A stretch of 64,000 bases of DNA. Source: Candidatus Methanarcanum hacksteinii. Its GTDB lineage: Archaea > Thermoplasmatota > Thermoplasmata > Methanomassiliicoccales > Methanomethylophilaceae. Below the pieces are notes generated by a model that saw nothing but the letters and a program-made list of their open reading frames with translations, had not been told where the DNA came from and did not search any database. Positions 18,366 to 27,300 of this stretch are shown one piece after another (position 1 is the stretch's first letter; each line of letters starts with the position of its first letter). Where the stretch lies: the NCBI GenBank assembly GCA_006954405.1, contig LVVQ01000001.1:434001-498000 (forward strand). The letters are read 5' to 3'. Position numbers and translations under genes: made by a program.

Positions 18366-19147
18366 TGGGATTCACCGATTTCGTATCCAATGCCACGTAC
18401 GACCTCTACGAGGCCAAGTTGGAGAAGGAGGTCCTCGAAGGTCAGATGCCGAAGCATGTCGCCATAATAATGGATGGCAATCGCAGATATGCGAAGGATG
18501 TGCTCAAGACGGATGATACCAGCGAAGGTCATAGACGTGGTAAGGATAAGGTGGAGGAGGTACTGAACTGGTGCCTCAAACTCAACATCCGTGTGCTGAC
18601 GATATACGCATTATCCACAGAGAACTTCTCAAGAGAGGATTCCGAGGTGGACTATCTCTTGAAATTGATAATCGAGACGATGTATGAGTTGGCGGATGAT
18701 GAGCGCGTCCACAAGAATCGGATACATGTGAGGATGATCGGTGACCGTGAATTGGCACCCGAACAGCTCATGGATGCTGTGAAGTGCGTCGAGGAACGCA
18801 CCAAGGATTATGAGAACTACCGTTTCAATATAGCCGTTGCTTATGGAGGGAGACAGGAGATCGTGAGTGCTGTCAAGGAGGTCGCACGCAAGGTGAAGGA
18901 TGGCGCGATCGACATATCCGATATCGATGAGAGCAGCATCTCCGGACATCTCTACACATCCGATGATCCCGACCCCGATCTGGTGTTGAGGACATCAGGC
19001 GAGTTGAGGTTATCGAACTTCCTGATATGGCAATTGGCTTATTCTGAATTATATTTCACGGATGTGTACTGGCCTGGATTTAGGTACATTGATTTCCTGA
19101 GGGCGATAAGGTCGTACCAACAGCGCAGTAGGCGCTACGGTACATGA
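18365..19147 (+). CDS. uppS: Cis-prenyltransferase (UppS/polyprenyl diphosphate synthase)
   Basis: The 260-residue protein has HVAIIMDGNRRYAK with the catalytic Asp, TIYALSTENFSR, and the C-terminal signature DLVLRTSGELRLSNFL followed by YSELYFTDVYWPGF. It elongates an allylic diphosphate with isopentenyl diphosphate in cis, making the lipid carrier for glycosylation and cell-surface polymers. It starts at the ATG sharing a base with the previous stop. A radical SAM gene follows after 15 nt. Confidence 0.94.
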   Translation: MGFTDFVSNATYDLYEAKLEKEVLEGQMPKHVAIIMDGNRRYAKDVLKTDDTSEGHRRGKDKVEEVLNWCLKLNIRVLTIYALSTENFSREDSEVDYLLKLIIETMYELADDERVHKNRIHVRMIGDRELAPEQLMDAVKCVEERTKDYENYRFNIAVAYGGRQEIVSAVKEVARKVKDGAIDISDIDESSISGHLYTSDDPDPDLVLRTSGELRLSNFLIWQLAYSELYFTDVYWPGFRYIDFLRAIRSYQQRSRRYGT

Positions 19148-19162
19148 GATGGAGGACTCAAG

Positions 19163-20914
19163 ATGGCAGATGATATAATATTCTTACACGCACCAAGCGT
19201 TTACGACTTCAGAAAGAAGCCCATATTCTATGGGCCGGTCAGTGACGTGGTCCCATCCACGCCAGTGTTCGAGATGTATCCGATAGGATTCATGACGATG
19301 TCATCGCATCTCGAGGCTGCGGGATTCAGGACAAGGATAGTCAACATCGCTGTGCAGATGCTTCAGAGCAAGGATTTCGATGTGGAGAAACGCATCAAAT
19401 CATTGCATGCGAAGGTCTACGCCATCGATCTCCATTGGATGCCGCATTGTCACGGTGCTGTGGAATTGGCAAAGATAGTCAAGAAGTACCATCCTGATGC
19501 CATAGTCGAGTTCGGAGGATTCTCATCATCATACTTCTACGAGGAACTCTTGGCGATGCCATGGATCGACATGGTCATGCGCGGGGATTCCACAGAGATC
19601 CCTCATGTCAAGCTGATGCAGGCGTTGGAGAAGGGATGTACTGATTTCTCGAATATCCCGAACCTTGCATGGAAGGATAAGGATAGTAAGGTCCATGTGA
19701 ATGAGGTATCATTCATACCGGATGATCTGGATTGGGTGAAGTTCGATTACGGTACGATGATCAAGAACACCATGAAACACATGGACATAAAGGGTGCCCT
19801 CCCATGGCTTGGGTGGGACAAACTCCCTATGTTGTCCGTTTTCACGGTAAGGGGATGTTCGCTCAACTGTGCGGAGTGCGGAGGTTCGCATGAAGCCAAT
19901 AAGAGACTTCTCTGTAGAGGAAAAGCAGCATTCAGGAGTCCTGAGAAATTAGCTGAGGACATAGCTGCGGCTGGAGATTACCTGAAGACGCCTGTCTTCA
20001 TCATAGGTGATCCGAGACAGGGAGGGAAGGACTATGCCGAACGTCTCTTCAAGAACATCCATGACCTTGGGGTCGATAATCACATAGCATTCGAGATATT
20101 CTTGCCTGCTGGTGACGAGTTCTTCAGCATGGTCAATCATTATATTGGGGAGTATTCGATGGAATTCTCACCGGATTCACATGATGAGGTCGTCAGATTG
20201 GCCATGGGCAAGGGTTATGACAACCGTTCGATAGAGAAGACGGTGACATCATCATTCAACAATGGATGTACTCGTTTCGATCTCTTCTACATGACAGGAT
20301 TGCCATCACAGACGAGGGAATCCGCATTGGACAGTGTTAGGGCTGCGAAAGGATTGTGGGATTCCGTCAAGAAGGATGACGGACTCTTCATCTACAATGC
20401 ACCATTCGCTCCATTCGTCGATCCTGGGAGCAGGGCATTCGAGGATCCTGAGAAATGGGGATACAGATTCTTCGCAAGGACGCTGGAGGAGCACAGGGCA
20501 TTGCTTGAGAACCCATCATGGAAGCTCGTACTGTCCTATGAGACCAAATGGATGAACAGGGATCAGATCGCAGAGACATCGTATGACTGTGCGAACGAGC
20601 TTGCCAAGATAGAGTTCGAGGCCGGACGTATCCCTGAGGAGATGTATACCTCACGTGTGGAGAGGACAGAGTATGCACGTGATGTCATGAGAAGGATCGA
20701 CGAGATCATGACGATAAAGGATGACGCCGAGCGTAATGATAAGCTCTGGGGAATCAAGAGGGAAGGTGAGGAATTGATGAACTCGACCATCAACAACAAG
20801 AAGGATCTCGATTGGCTCACCGGTTCCATTTGGTCCAATGCACCTCGCGTCGCAGCAGGATTGCTCAAATCCTATCTTCCATTCAACAGAGGTAAGAGAA
20901 GGATCTGTCAGTGA
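19163..20914 (+). CDS. B12-binding-type radical SAM protein
   Basis: The 583-residue protein has an N-terminal Rossmann-like cobalamin-binding region (residues 1-170) and a radical SAM domain with GCSLNCAEC (Cx3Cx2C) at about residues 230-238. A C-terminal helical part of about 130 residues follows. It resembles the uncharacterised Ta0216-type family of Thermoplasmata and relatives (TIGR04190). The classic B12 motif DxHxxG is not evident, so cobalamin may not be bound. GGAGGACTC lies before ATG 19163. The tight spacing after uppS hints at a substrate in isoprenoid or lipid chemistry, which is inference only. Confidence 0.75.
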   Translation: MADDIIFLHAPSVYDFRKKPIFYGPVSDVVPSTPVFEMYPIGFMTMSSHLEAAGFRTRIVNIAVQMLQSKDFDVEKRIKSLHAKVYAIDLHWMPHCHGAVELAKIVKKYHPDAIVEFGGFSSSYFYEELLAMPWIDMVMRGDSTEIPHVKLMQALEKGCTDFSNIPNLAWKDKDSKVHVNEVSFIPDDLDWVKFDYGTMIKNTMKHMDIKGALPWLGWDKLPMLSVFTVRGCSLNCAECGGSHEANKRLLCRGKAAFRSPEKLAEDIAAAGDYLKTPVFIIGDPRQGGKDYAERLFKNIHDLGVDNHIAFEIFLPAGDEFFSMVNHYIGEYSMEFSPDSHDEVVRLAMGKGYDNRSIEKTVTSSFNNGCTRFDLFYMTGLPSQTRESALDSVRAAKGLWDSVKKDDGLFIYNAPFAPFVDPGSRAFEDPEKWGYRFFARTLEEHRALLENPSWKLVLSYETKWMNRDQIAETSYDCANELAKIEFEAGRIPEEMYTSRVERTEYARDVMRRIDEIMTIKDDAERNDKLWGIKREGEELMNSTINNKKDLDWLTGSIWSNAPRVAAGLLKSYLPFNRGKRRICQ

Positions 20915-20969
20915 CGGTCCCGTTACAATATTCTATATTATTATAATAATAAAAGAAGGGGCAAGGACA

Positions 20970-21776
20970 TCAGCCCTTGCTCATCTCCTTCGATTTCACT
21001 GCGCTAGCCTTCACAGCATTTATCAGCGCGGCTCTGAGGTTGGATTCCTCGAGTACCTTGACGCCTTCTATCGTCGTACCTCCAGGGGAGCATACGCTAT
21101 CTTTGAGAACATCGGGATGAAGGCCCGTCTCCAGGTACGTCTTGGCTGAACCGAGCATGGTCTGTGCTGCGAGTCTGAGAGCGAGATCCCTCGGGAGTCC
21201 CATCAGGACACCTCCGTCCGCAAGCGCATCGATGACCATGAACATGTATGCAGGGGAACTTCCACTCAATCCGGTGACGGCATCGATCTTGTCCTCGGAT
21301 ATCTCGAATGACATGCCTATCGCGTTCAATATGGACTCTACGATCGTGGCATCCTCCCTTGTTGCATTGGTGCCCAAAGTGAAACTCGAAGCTCCTTCGA
21401 GTACTGTGCTGCAAACATTGGGCATAACACGTACGAATTTACAGTCTGGCACATACTTTTCTAAGGTACTGATTTTGACCCCTGCGGCCACACTTATGAT
21501 GAGCTTTTTCGTAGTTATGGCTTCGATATTCGTAACGAGAATGTCCTTCACCTGATTCGGCTTCACAGCGATGATGATGACATCCGATCCCTCGAAGACC
21601 GGCCTAGCATCGAGGAAGCATTCGACCCCGATCCCCTCTTCGACCATCTTCTTCGTGGATTCCGTTCTGCAGCATGCGATGATATCATCCTTGGCACAGA
21701 GTCCTTTTGCGATGATGCCTTCCATCATGGCAGTCGCCATCTTCCCAGCACCGATGAAACCTATCCTCGTAGACAT
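20970..21776 (-). CDS. proC: Pyrroline-5-carboxylate reductase
   Basis: The 268-residue protein starts with the Rossmann motif IGFIGAGKMATAMMEGI. It has VIIAVKPNQVKD and the C-terminal signature AAQTMLGSAKTYLETGLHP...LKDSVCSPGGTTIEGV. It reduces pyrroline-5-carboxylate to proline with NAD(P)H in the cytoplasm. It is convergent with the radical SAM gene and divergent from the fpo operon, with 134 nt of promoter region shared with the latter. Confidence 0.95.
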   Translation of the reverse strand: MSTRIGFIGAGKMATAMMEGIIAKGLCAKDDIIACCRTESTKKMVEEGIGVECFLDARPVFEGSDVIIIAVKPNQVKDILVTNIEAITTKKLIISVAAGVKISTLEKYVPDCKFVRVMPNVCSTVLEGASSFTLGTNATREDATIVESILNAIGMSFEISEDKIDAVTGLSGSSPAYMFMVIDALADGGVLMGLPRDLALRLAAQTMLGSAKTYLETGLHPDVLKDSVCSPGGTTIEGVKVLEESNLRAALINAVKASAVKSKEMSKG

Positions 21777-21880
21777 GTTATCGACTAGACAATCCGTTCC
21801 TGCTGTTATATATTCTTGTCCGTCCGCCTGCTTTTCTCCCCTTTTAACCTATAATAATAAAACGTGCGCGAGAAAGGGTT

Positions 21881-21894
21881 TTAATAATTATATG
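21881..21894 (+). promoter_or_regulatory. Probable promoter of the fpo operon
   Basis: TTAATAATTATATG lies about 24 nt before the fpoA ATG at 21911, fitting a near-leaderless transcript. A second AT-rich block, TATAATAATAAAA, lies at 21850-21862 and could serve as an alternative or serve proC on the other strand. Confidence 0.5.
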
Positions 21895-21910
21895 GCCTGC
21901 ATGAAGACCA

Positions 21911-22273
21911 ATGTCACTAGTTGTGAATTATCTACCATGGTTCGTCCTGGCGATATTGTCGTTCGGGTTCGCACCATTGGCATGGTTCGTTTCGAGGTTC
22001 ATTAGGCCTACGAGAGTAACTGCGTGGCAGGATAAGACCTATGAATGCGGTTCTGAACCTATTGGTCAGGCACGCGTTCAGTTCAGGTTCCAGTACTATT
22101 CGTTCGGTATCATCTTCGTCGTTTTCGACCTGGTTGCTACCTTCCTTATGGTCTGGTCCGTAGCTTTCTCGAGTCTCTCTGACATCGGGAAATGTTGGGT
22201 TATCCTGTTCCTCGGTATGCTTCTCTTAGGAGTGGCTTACGCTCTGAAAAAGGAGGAAACCATATGGATATGA
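21911..22273 (+). CDS. fpoA: Fpo/Nuo-type dehydrogenase subunit A
   Basis: The 120-residue membrane protein matches NuoA/FpoA. It has three hydrophobic segments at about residues 8-30, 62-85 and 93-112, and the loop motif YECGSEPIGQARVQFRFQYY, in which the NuoA-family Cys and the GxAxxxF...YY pattern are conserved. The subunit lines the quinone/phenazine-site region at the junction of arm and membrane. It is the first gene of a twelve-gene run in the Methanosarcina fpo order, and its end overlaps fpoB. Confidence 0.93.
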   Translation: MSLVVNYLPWFVLAILSFGFAPLAWFVSRFIRPTRVTAWQDKTYECGSEPIGQARVQFRFQYYSFGIIFVVFDLVATFLMVWSVAFSSLSDIGKCWVILFLGMLLLGVAYALKKEETIWI

Positions 22274-22830
22274 GCCTTTACCCACATGCCGTTGCTATGA
22301 GCGCAGATGAGTTCATGACCTGGTCATCGGCAATGATCAACGATATGTTGAGCGCCGGTACCAAAAGGGCAGTCGACAAATTGACTGGTCCTGTATGGGC
22401 ATGGGCTATGAGGAACTCAATGCACCCTCTGCACTTCGGACTTGCATGCTGTGCTATCGAGATGGCAGCAGCATCGGCACCGAAATATGATGCAGAACGT
22501 GTCGGTATGATCTACCGTTCTTCCCCTAGGCAGACAGATATCCTGCTCATCAATGGATGGATCTCCAAGAAGCTCCGTCCGGATATCAGGCGTCTGTATG
22601 AGGCTATCCCCCAACCTAAATGGGTCGTAGCTATGGGAGAATGTGCGATCTCCGGAGGTCCTTGGTATGATTCCTACAACATCATCCAGGGTCTTGATCA
22701 GATCGTTCCTGTGGATGTCTACATCCCCGGTTGTCCGATCAAGCCTGATGCGATGATCGATGGATTCCTACTTTTGCAGAAGAAGATCGACGCCTACTTC
22801 AGAAGAGGCGTATTCGCGGTGGATGATTGA
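22264..22830 (+). CDS. fpoB: Fpo/Nuo-type dehydrogenase subunit B
   Basis: The 188-residue protein carries the N2 [4Fe-4S] cluster ligands of the NuoB family: the tandem Cys of LACCAIEM, the Cys of GECAISGG and that of PGCPIKPDA. The N2 cluster hands electrons to the membrane acceptor, which in methanogens is methanophenazine or an equivalent. ATG 22264 was chosen because AGGAGG lies 8 nt before it; it overlaps the end of fpoA by 10 nt. Confidence 0.95.
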   Translation: MDMSLYPHAVAMSADEFMTWSSAMINDMLSAGTKRAVDKLTGPVWAWAMRNSMHPLHFGLACCAIEMAAASAPKYDAERVGMIYRSSPRQTDILLINGWISKKLRPDIRRLYEAIPQPKWVVAMGECAISGGPWYDSYNIIQGLDQIVPVDVYIPGCPIKPDAMIDGFLLLQKKIDAYFRRGVFAVDD

Positions 22831-22832
22831 TC

Positions 22833-23315
22833 ATGGATGCACCGAGTTATGAAGAGACGATCGCAATGATCAAGGGCACTTTCGGAGACAAAGTCGTCTT
22901 CAAAGAGTCCACTAAGAAGAATGTCAAAGCGATCAACGAGAAGAGAAGGATCTACATGTCGACGGATAGGGAGACCATCTACGACCTCTGTAAACTCCTC
23001 CACGACACACTCAACTACGAGCAGGCGACAAGTGTCTGTGCCGTCGATTACATCGATACGGTCCAGGTCGTTTACCATATAACGAACTACCTCACAGGCA
23101 TCATGGTCGAGATCACAGTGGATCTGCCTGATGGAGATCTCCACATCCCGTCCGTCGCACTCATCTGGGAGGGAGCCAACTTCCACGAGAGGGAGACATA
23201 TGAGCTCTTCGGAGTCATATTCGAAGGACACCCCAACCTCAAGAGACTGCTCACACCGACTTCCTATGAGTTCTACCCATTCAGGAAGTCATACAAACTG
23301 AGGGGGCAGGAGTAA
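22833..23315 (+). CDS. fpoC: Fpo/Nuo-type dehydrogenase subunit C
   Basis: The 160-residue protein is of the 30-kDa/NuoC type. The C-terminal signature HIPSVALIWEGANFHERETYELFGVIFEGHPNLKRL corresponds to the ERE-DxFGI-F-GHP-LRRL pattern, with AxLF-type changes. It forms the arm of the complex with FpoB, D and I and binds no cofactor. ATG 22833 is preferred to TTG 22827; it begins just past the fpoB stop. C and D are separate genes here. Confidence 0.93.
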   Translation: MDAPSYEETIAMIKGTFGDKVVFKESTKKNVKAINEKRRIYMSTDRETIYDLCKLLHDTLNYEQATSVCAVDYIDTVQVVYHITNYLTGIMVEITVDLPDGDLHIPSVALIWEGANFHERETYELFGVIFEGHPNLKRLLTPTSYEFYPFRKSYKLRGQE

Positions 23316-24461
23316 ATGACCGACAATCAGTATGAGAACCGTATGGATACGGACAAGATGTGGATCACGATGGGTCCGCAGCACCCGTTCTCACACGGAC
23401 TTTGGACCCTCAGGATCAAGGCTGACGGAGAGATCGTCACCGATGCAGAGCCTGAGATCGGATATCTGCACCGCGGATGGGAGAAGGAATGTGAGAACAG
23501 GACCTACCCCAAGATCATCCCCATGGCAGACCGTCTCTGTTATTCAGCGTCGATGACATGGTCACACGTCTATTGTAAGGTCGTTGAGGAAGCATTGGAC
23601 ATCGAGGTCCCCGAGAGGGCACAGTACCTCCGTGTGATCGCAGATGAGATCTGTCGTATCCAGTCACACTTGATGTGGTTGGCTGCAGTGGGTACCGACC
23701 TTGGTAACCTGACAGTGTTCCTTTGGGCACTCAGGGAGAGGGAGTTCTTCCTCGATCTTAACGTCAGACTCTGCGGTCAAAGGCTTACCACCAACTACCC
23801 CCGTATCGGAGGTGTCAGGAACGATATGCCTTACTACTTCGAGAGGGACTGCATGAGATGCGTAGAGAGGTTCGAACAGGTCGGACTTCCTGAGATCCTC
23901 AAGCTTTCCACCGATTCCTCGCCGTTCGTAGGACGTATGAAGGGAATCGGATACATCACAGCCAAAGATGTCGCCAACTGGGGAGTCACCGGTCCGGCGA
24001 TGAGGGGTTGCGGTGTCGATTACGATGTACGTAGGGACGATCCCTATGATGCATACGGAGAACTCGAATTCGAGGTCCCCGTCCTCAACAAGAACAGCAC
24101 GAAGGGTGGAGACGCCTATGACAGGTTCCTCATCAGGATTGAGGAGATGTATCAATCCTGTGAGATGATCAGACAGTCATTCAAGAAGCTCCAGAGCCTT
24201 CCGAAGGAAGCCCCGAGCCGTGTGAAAGTGCCGAGATGTGTTCCCGCAGGGACCCATGTAGCGAAGATCGAGGATCCCCGTGGAGAGAGTATAATGTATC
24301 TCGTATCCGACGGTACGGACAAGCCATACAGGCTCAAGGTCCGCAGTCCGATATTCGTCAACGTCTCCGCATCCAAGCACATGGTGCAGGGAGTGAGGAT
24401 CGCAGATATCCCATCGATCATGGCCATGATCGATATGTGTCTCGGAGAGACGGACAGGTGA
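23316..24461 (+). CDS. fpoD: Fpo/Nuo-type dehydrogenase subunit D
   Basis: The 381-residue protein is the 49-kDa/NuoD subunit, related to the large subunit of NiFe hydrogenases but without the nickel cysteines. It has MGPQHPFSHGLW at about residue 19, EIGYLHRGWEKECENRTY, and GVGxx-like NWGVTGPAMRGCGVDYDVRRDDPYDAY. With FpoB it forms the electron-acceptor pocket. AGGAGTAA just upstream acts as Shine-Dalgarno while ending fpoC. Confidence 0.95.
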   Translation: MTDNQYENRMDTDKMWITMGPQHPFSHGLWTLRIKADGEIVTDAEPEIGYLHRGWEKECENRTYPKIIPMADRLCYSASMTWSHVYCKVVEEALDIEVPERAQYLRVIADEICRIQSHLMWLAAVGTDLGNLTVFLWALREREFFLDLNVRLCGQRLTTNYPRIGGVRNDMPYYFERDCMRCVERFEQVGLPEILKLSTDSSPFVGRMKGIGYITAKDVANWGVTGPAMRGCGVDYDVRRDDPYDAYGELEFEVPVLNKNSTKGGDAYDRFLIRIEEMYQSCEMIRQSFKKLQSLPKEAPSRVKVPRCVPAGTHVAKIEDPRGESIMYLVSDGTDKPYRLKVRSPIFVNVSASKHMVQGVRIADIPSIMAMIDMCLGETDR

Positions 24462-24465
24462 TGAC

Positions 24466-25635
24466 ATGGGATACAGCAGCATATTAGATTGGATTGTGTA
24501 CAACAATCCGCTAGACAACACGCATTACCCCTTCGGTGATGTGTACAACCTGCCGTACGATATCGGTTACAAGCTCAGTGAGGTCCTATTGGGTCTTCTC
24601 GCATGGCTGATCAACCTGATCGTCCCTGGTAACTGCGTCTCTGAATTCCTTGTCGACGATGGAATGATGAACGGACTCACACTCGTGATGATGGCCGTCG
24701 TCATATTCGCCATCGGTTTCGTCATCAACCTGACGATGATCTGGGAAGAGCGTAAGATCCTCGGAAGGGTCATGGACAGGCGTGCTACAAAGATTGGTCC
24801 TCTCGGATACTTCCAGTGTCTGGCTGACGGTCTTAAGACATTCATGAAGGAGAACATCGCACCCAAAGCGATCGACAAGAAGATCTACTGGTGGGGCCTC
24901 TCGCTCGTCATCGGTACATCGGTCCTCTTGGCGTGTATGGTGCCTCTCTCCGAAAGGTGGTTCATCGTAGATTACAAGGTAGGTCTTCTGATCCTCTTCG
25001 GTATCTTCGCATTGGCGCCTTTCCTCATCCTGTGTGCAGGATGGTCACAGAACAACAAATACTCCCTTATCGGAGGTATGAGGGCAGCCGAGCTTATGAT
25101 CTCATACGAGGTCCCGATGCTCATCATCCTTGCCTCGACATGTCTCCTTGCAGGAAGTTACGGTATCAACGACATCATCAGCTTCCAGAATGACCACATG
25201 TGGTTCATCGTCCCTGAGATCATCGGTTTCTTCGTGTTCTTCATCTGCGCTATCGCAGAGTCGGAGCGTGTGCCTTTCGATCTTTCGGAAGCAGAGGCTG
25301 AGCTCGTCGAAGGATGGCAGACAGAGTATGCCGGTATGAAATGGGGTCTCATCATGTTGGGAGACTACTTCAGAGGATACGTGGCATGCGCATTCATCGT
25401 CATCTTGTTCCTCGGCGGATGGGCAATTCCCACATTCCCAACGGATTGGTGGGGTGCTGAGATCATGTTCGTACTGAAGGTCTGTTTCGTGTTCGCATTC
25501 TTCGCGATCGCAAGGGGTGCAATGCCTCGTGTCAGGACAGACCAGATCGTCAACCTCGGTTGGAAGGTCCTTATGCCTTTGGCCGTCGTTAACCTCGCGA
25601 TCGTCGTCGCGATAAAGATGGTAGGATGGATGTGA
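24466..25635 (+). CDS. fpoH: Fpo/Nuo-type dehydrogenase subunit H
   Basis: The 389-residue membrane subunit has about eight to nine hydrophobic segments and the NuoH signatures KIGPLGYFQCLADGLKTFMKE and AESERVPFDLSEAEAELVEGWQTEYAGMKW, whose acidic residues line the E-channel joining the electron-acceptor site to the proton pathway. The N-terminal 70 residues are somewhat longer than in many homologues. Its TGA is shared with the fpoI start (TGATG). Confidence 0.95.
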   Translation: MGYSSILDWIVYNNPLDNTHYPFGDVYNLPYDIGYKLSEVLLGLLAWLINLIVPGNCVSEFLVDDGMMNGLTLVMMAVVIFAIGFVINLTMIWEERKILGRVMDRRATKIGPLGYFQCLADGLKTFMKENIAPKAIDKKIYWWGLSLVIGTSVLLACMVPLSERWFIVDYKVGLLILFGIFALAPFLILCAGWSQNNKYSLIGGMRAAELMISYEVPMLIILASTCLLAGSYGINDIISFQNDHMWFIVPEIIGFFVFFICAIAESERVPFDLSEAEAELVEGWQTEYAGMKWGLIMLGDYFRGYVACAFIVILFLGGWAIPTFPTDWWGAEIMFVLKVCFVFAFFAIARGAMPRVRTDQIVNLGWKVLMPLAVVNLAIVVAIKMVGWM

Positions 25636-26375
25636 TGCCGATGAAAATGTTAGACAAATACGCCAACAAGAAGTTTAGGGGCCAGGGAATAATCGTCCCC
25701 ATGGTAGCATCCATCAGAAGGATGTTCAAGTCGACGATCCACAGACCCGTGACTATCATGTATCCCTACGAGAAAGAGTGGGTGCCGGATAACTATCGCG
25801 GACGCCCGGGTCTCGTATTCGACAAATGTCTGGGATGCGGTATCTGTGTCAGGGCATGCCCTACGACCTGTATCGAGTTGGTCGACGTGGCGGATGACGA
25901 TGGTAACATGGTCAAGAGGCCACAGGTCAACGTCGGAAGATGTATGATGTGCGGTTACTGCGCAGAGTACTGTCCTGTAGACGCTATGACCACTACTACG
26001 GATTACGAACTTGCAGAGTTCACGAGACAGGGTCTCATCTACGATCCGAGAAGGCTCGCCTTCGAAGGAACGAACGAGATGATGGAGGTCCACCTCGAAG
26101 AGCACTTGTTGTCCAACCTCGCAAAGGGTGTAGAGGACAAGCCTACGGCATTCTACAAGACAGACAGACCTGTCCTTGAGGAATCGAAGTGCATCAGTTG
26201 TCAGAAATGTGCAAAGGTCTGCCCGGTCAACGCCATCGAGATGGTCGTTGTAGGTAAGAATGACAAGGGAAGGGACATAAAGCACCCCAAGATCGACAAC
26301 ACGACCTGTGTCTGCTGTGAGAACTGTATTATCAGTTGCCCCAAGGAGGCACTGAAGATTGAGGAGGTGCTGTGA
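25635..26375 (+). CDS. fpoI: Fpo/Nuo-type subunit I with four [4Fe-4S] ferredoxin motifs
   Basis: The 246-residue protein contains the usual NuoI/FpoI part with two ferredoxin motifs (Cys 65/68/71/75 and 103/106/109/113). After a linker of about 70 residues it has a second pair (Cys 186/189/192/196 and 225/228/231/235), each ending CP. NuoI and the FpoI of Methanosarcina have only the first pair and are about 100 residues shorter. Because no fpoF input subunit is present, the additional domain could accept electrons from ferredoxin or another Fe-S partner; this is inference. ATG 25635 overlaps the fpoH stop; ATG 25626 and 25641 are alternatives. Confidence 0.93.
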   Translation: MPMKMLDKYANKKFRGQGIIVPMVASIRRMFKSTIHRPVTIMYPYEKEWVPDNYRGRPGLVFDKCLGCGICVRACPTTCIELVDVADDDGNMVKRPQVNVGRCMMCGYCAEYCPVDAMTTTTDYELAEFTRQGLIYDPRRLAFEGTNEMMEVHLEEHLLSNLAKGVEDKPTAFYKTDRPVLEESKCISCQKCAKVCPVNAIEMVVVGKNDKGRDIKHPKIDNTTCVCCENCIISCPKEALKIEEVL

Positions 26376-26710
26376 TGCCTACTGCAAACGACATCATCGA
26401 CAGCGTTTGGGATGGATTGGTCTCGGCATGGGCTTGGATCAATGGCAACTGGGACGCAGTCGCATTCATCGTATTGGCATTGCTAGCAATACTTGCAGCA
26501 ATTCATGTTGTAACATCGAAAGAGATCATGCACAGTGCGTTCTACCTGGCATTCGTCTTCGTCTGCGTTGCAGCGACGTACTACTTCTTGAACGCTGAGT
26601 TCATAGGAGCTGTCCAGGTGGTCGTCTATGTCGGAGCTATCACCATCCTTTACGCATTCAGCATCATGCTGACGAGAAGGACCATCAAAGAGGGTGATTC
26701 CGATGAGTAA
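26375..26710 (+). CDS. fpoJ: Fpo/Nuo-type subunit J, N-terminal part
   Basis: The 111-residue protein corresponds to the first three helices of NuoJ. It includes EIMHSAFYLAFVFVCVAATYYFLNAEFIGAVQVVVYVGAITILYAFSIML, broken here only for length in the family comparison: the AEF-GAVQVVVYVGAI motif forms the pi-bulge helix that moves during coupling. The C-terminal helices are encoded by the next gene, as in Methanosarcina. GAGGAGG lies upstream, and the ATG overlaps the fpoI stop. Confidence 0.92.
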   Translation: MPTANDIIDSVWDGLVSAWAWINGNWDAVAFIVLALLAILAAIHVVTSKEIMHSAFYLAFVFVCVAATYYFLNAEFIGAVQVVVYVGAITILYAFSIMLTRRTIKEGDSDE

Positions 26711-26990
26711 GAAAGCGTTAATGGGAGGTGTCTTCGCATTGGCCATGGTGGCTATCATCATAGTCGGTGTAACGACGATCGATTGGGGATTCGAGACAAA
26801 CGATGAACCTGTGAGCGTACCCTTCGCACCTGAAGCGGACGGTAGCCTCTCGCACGACAGTATCAACTACGTCCTCTTCGAGGAGTGGGGCCCTGTCATG
26901 TTGATCCTCGGCGCAGTCATGTTCGGAGCGATCATCGCAGGAGTGACGCTGTCCAAAGAGGATGATGATGAAGAGGAGGGAAAACAATGA
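26703..26990 (+). CDS. fpoJ: Fpo/Nuo-type subunit J, C-terminal part
   Basis: The 95-residue protein has two hydrophobic segments (about residues 7-25 and 60-82), an extracytoplasmic loop between them and an acidic tail. It corresponds in position and topology to the C-terminal helices of NuoJ. Sequence similarity is weak, so the call rests mainly on gene order. GGTGA lies 6 nt before ATG 26703, which overlaps the end of the preceding gene by 8 nt. Confidence 0.85.
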   Translation: MSKKALMGGVFALAMVAIIIVGVTTIDWGFETNDEPVSVPFAPEADGSLSHDSINYVLFEEWGPVMLILGAVMFGAIIAGVTLSKEDDDEEEGKQ

Positions 26991-27298
26991 TTCCAATGGA
27001 ATTCTTCCTCGTGTTCGCAGGTATCCTGTTCTGTCTAGGTCTCTACGGTATGATGACGACTGACAAGGCACTCGTCGCATTGATGAGCGTCGAGCTCATG
27101 CTCAACGCAGCCAACGTCAACTTCATCACGTTCGCAGCATACCACGTCGGAGCGGATGCAACGATCGGTAACATCTTCGTACTCATGTCGATAGCAATAG
27201 CAGCAGCTGAGGTCGCAGTCGGTATCGCACTGATCCTCAACGCATACAAGATCAGGGGATCCTCCAGCACGGATGATCTCACAACTATGAGGTGGTAA
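26987..27298 (+). CDS. fpoK: Fpo/Nuo-type subunit K
   Basis: The 103-residue protein has three transmembrane helices and the NuoK motif ALVALMSVELMLNAANVNFI, in which the buried glutamate of helix 2 takes part in proton transfer. A strong GGAGGGAAAA stretch precedes ATG 26987, which overlaps the preceding stop. Confidence 0.95.
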   Translation: MIPMEFFLVFAGILFCLGLYGMMTTDKALVALMSVELMLNAANVNFITFAAYHVGADATIGNIFVLMSIAIAAAEVAVGIALILNAYKIRGSSSTDDLTTMRW

Positions 27299-27300
27299 AC

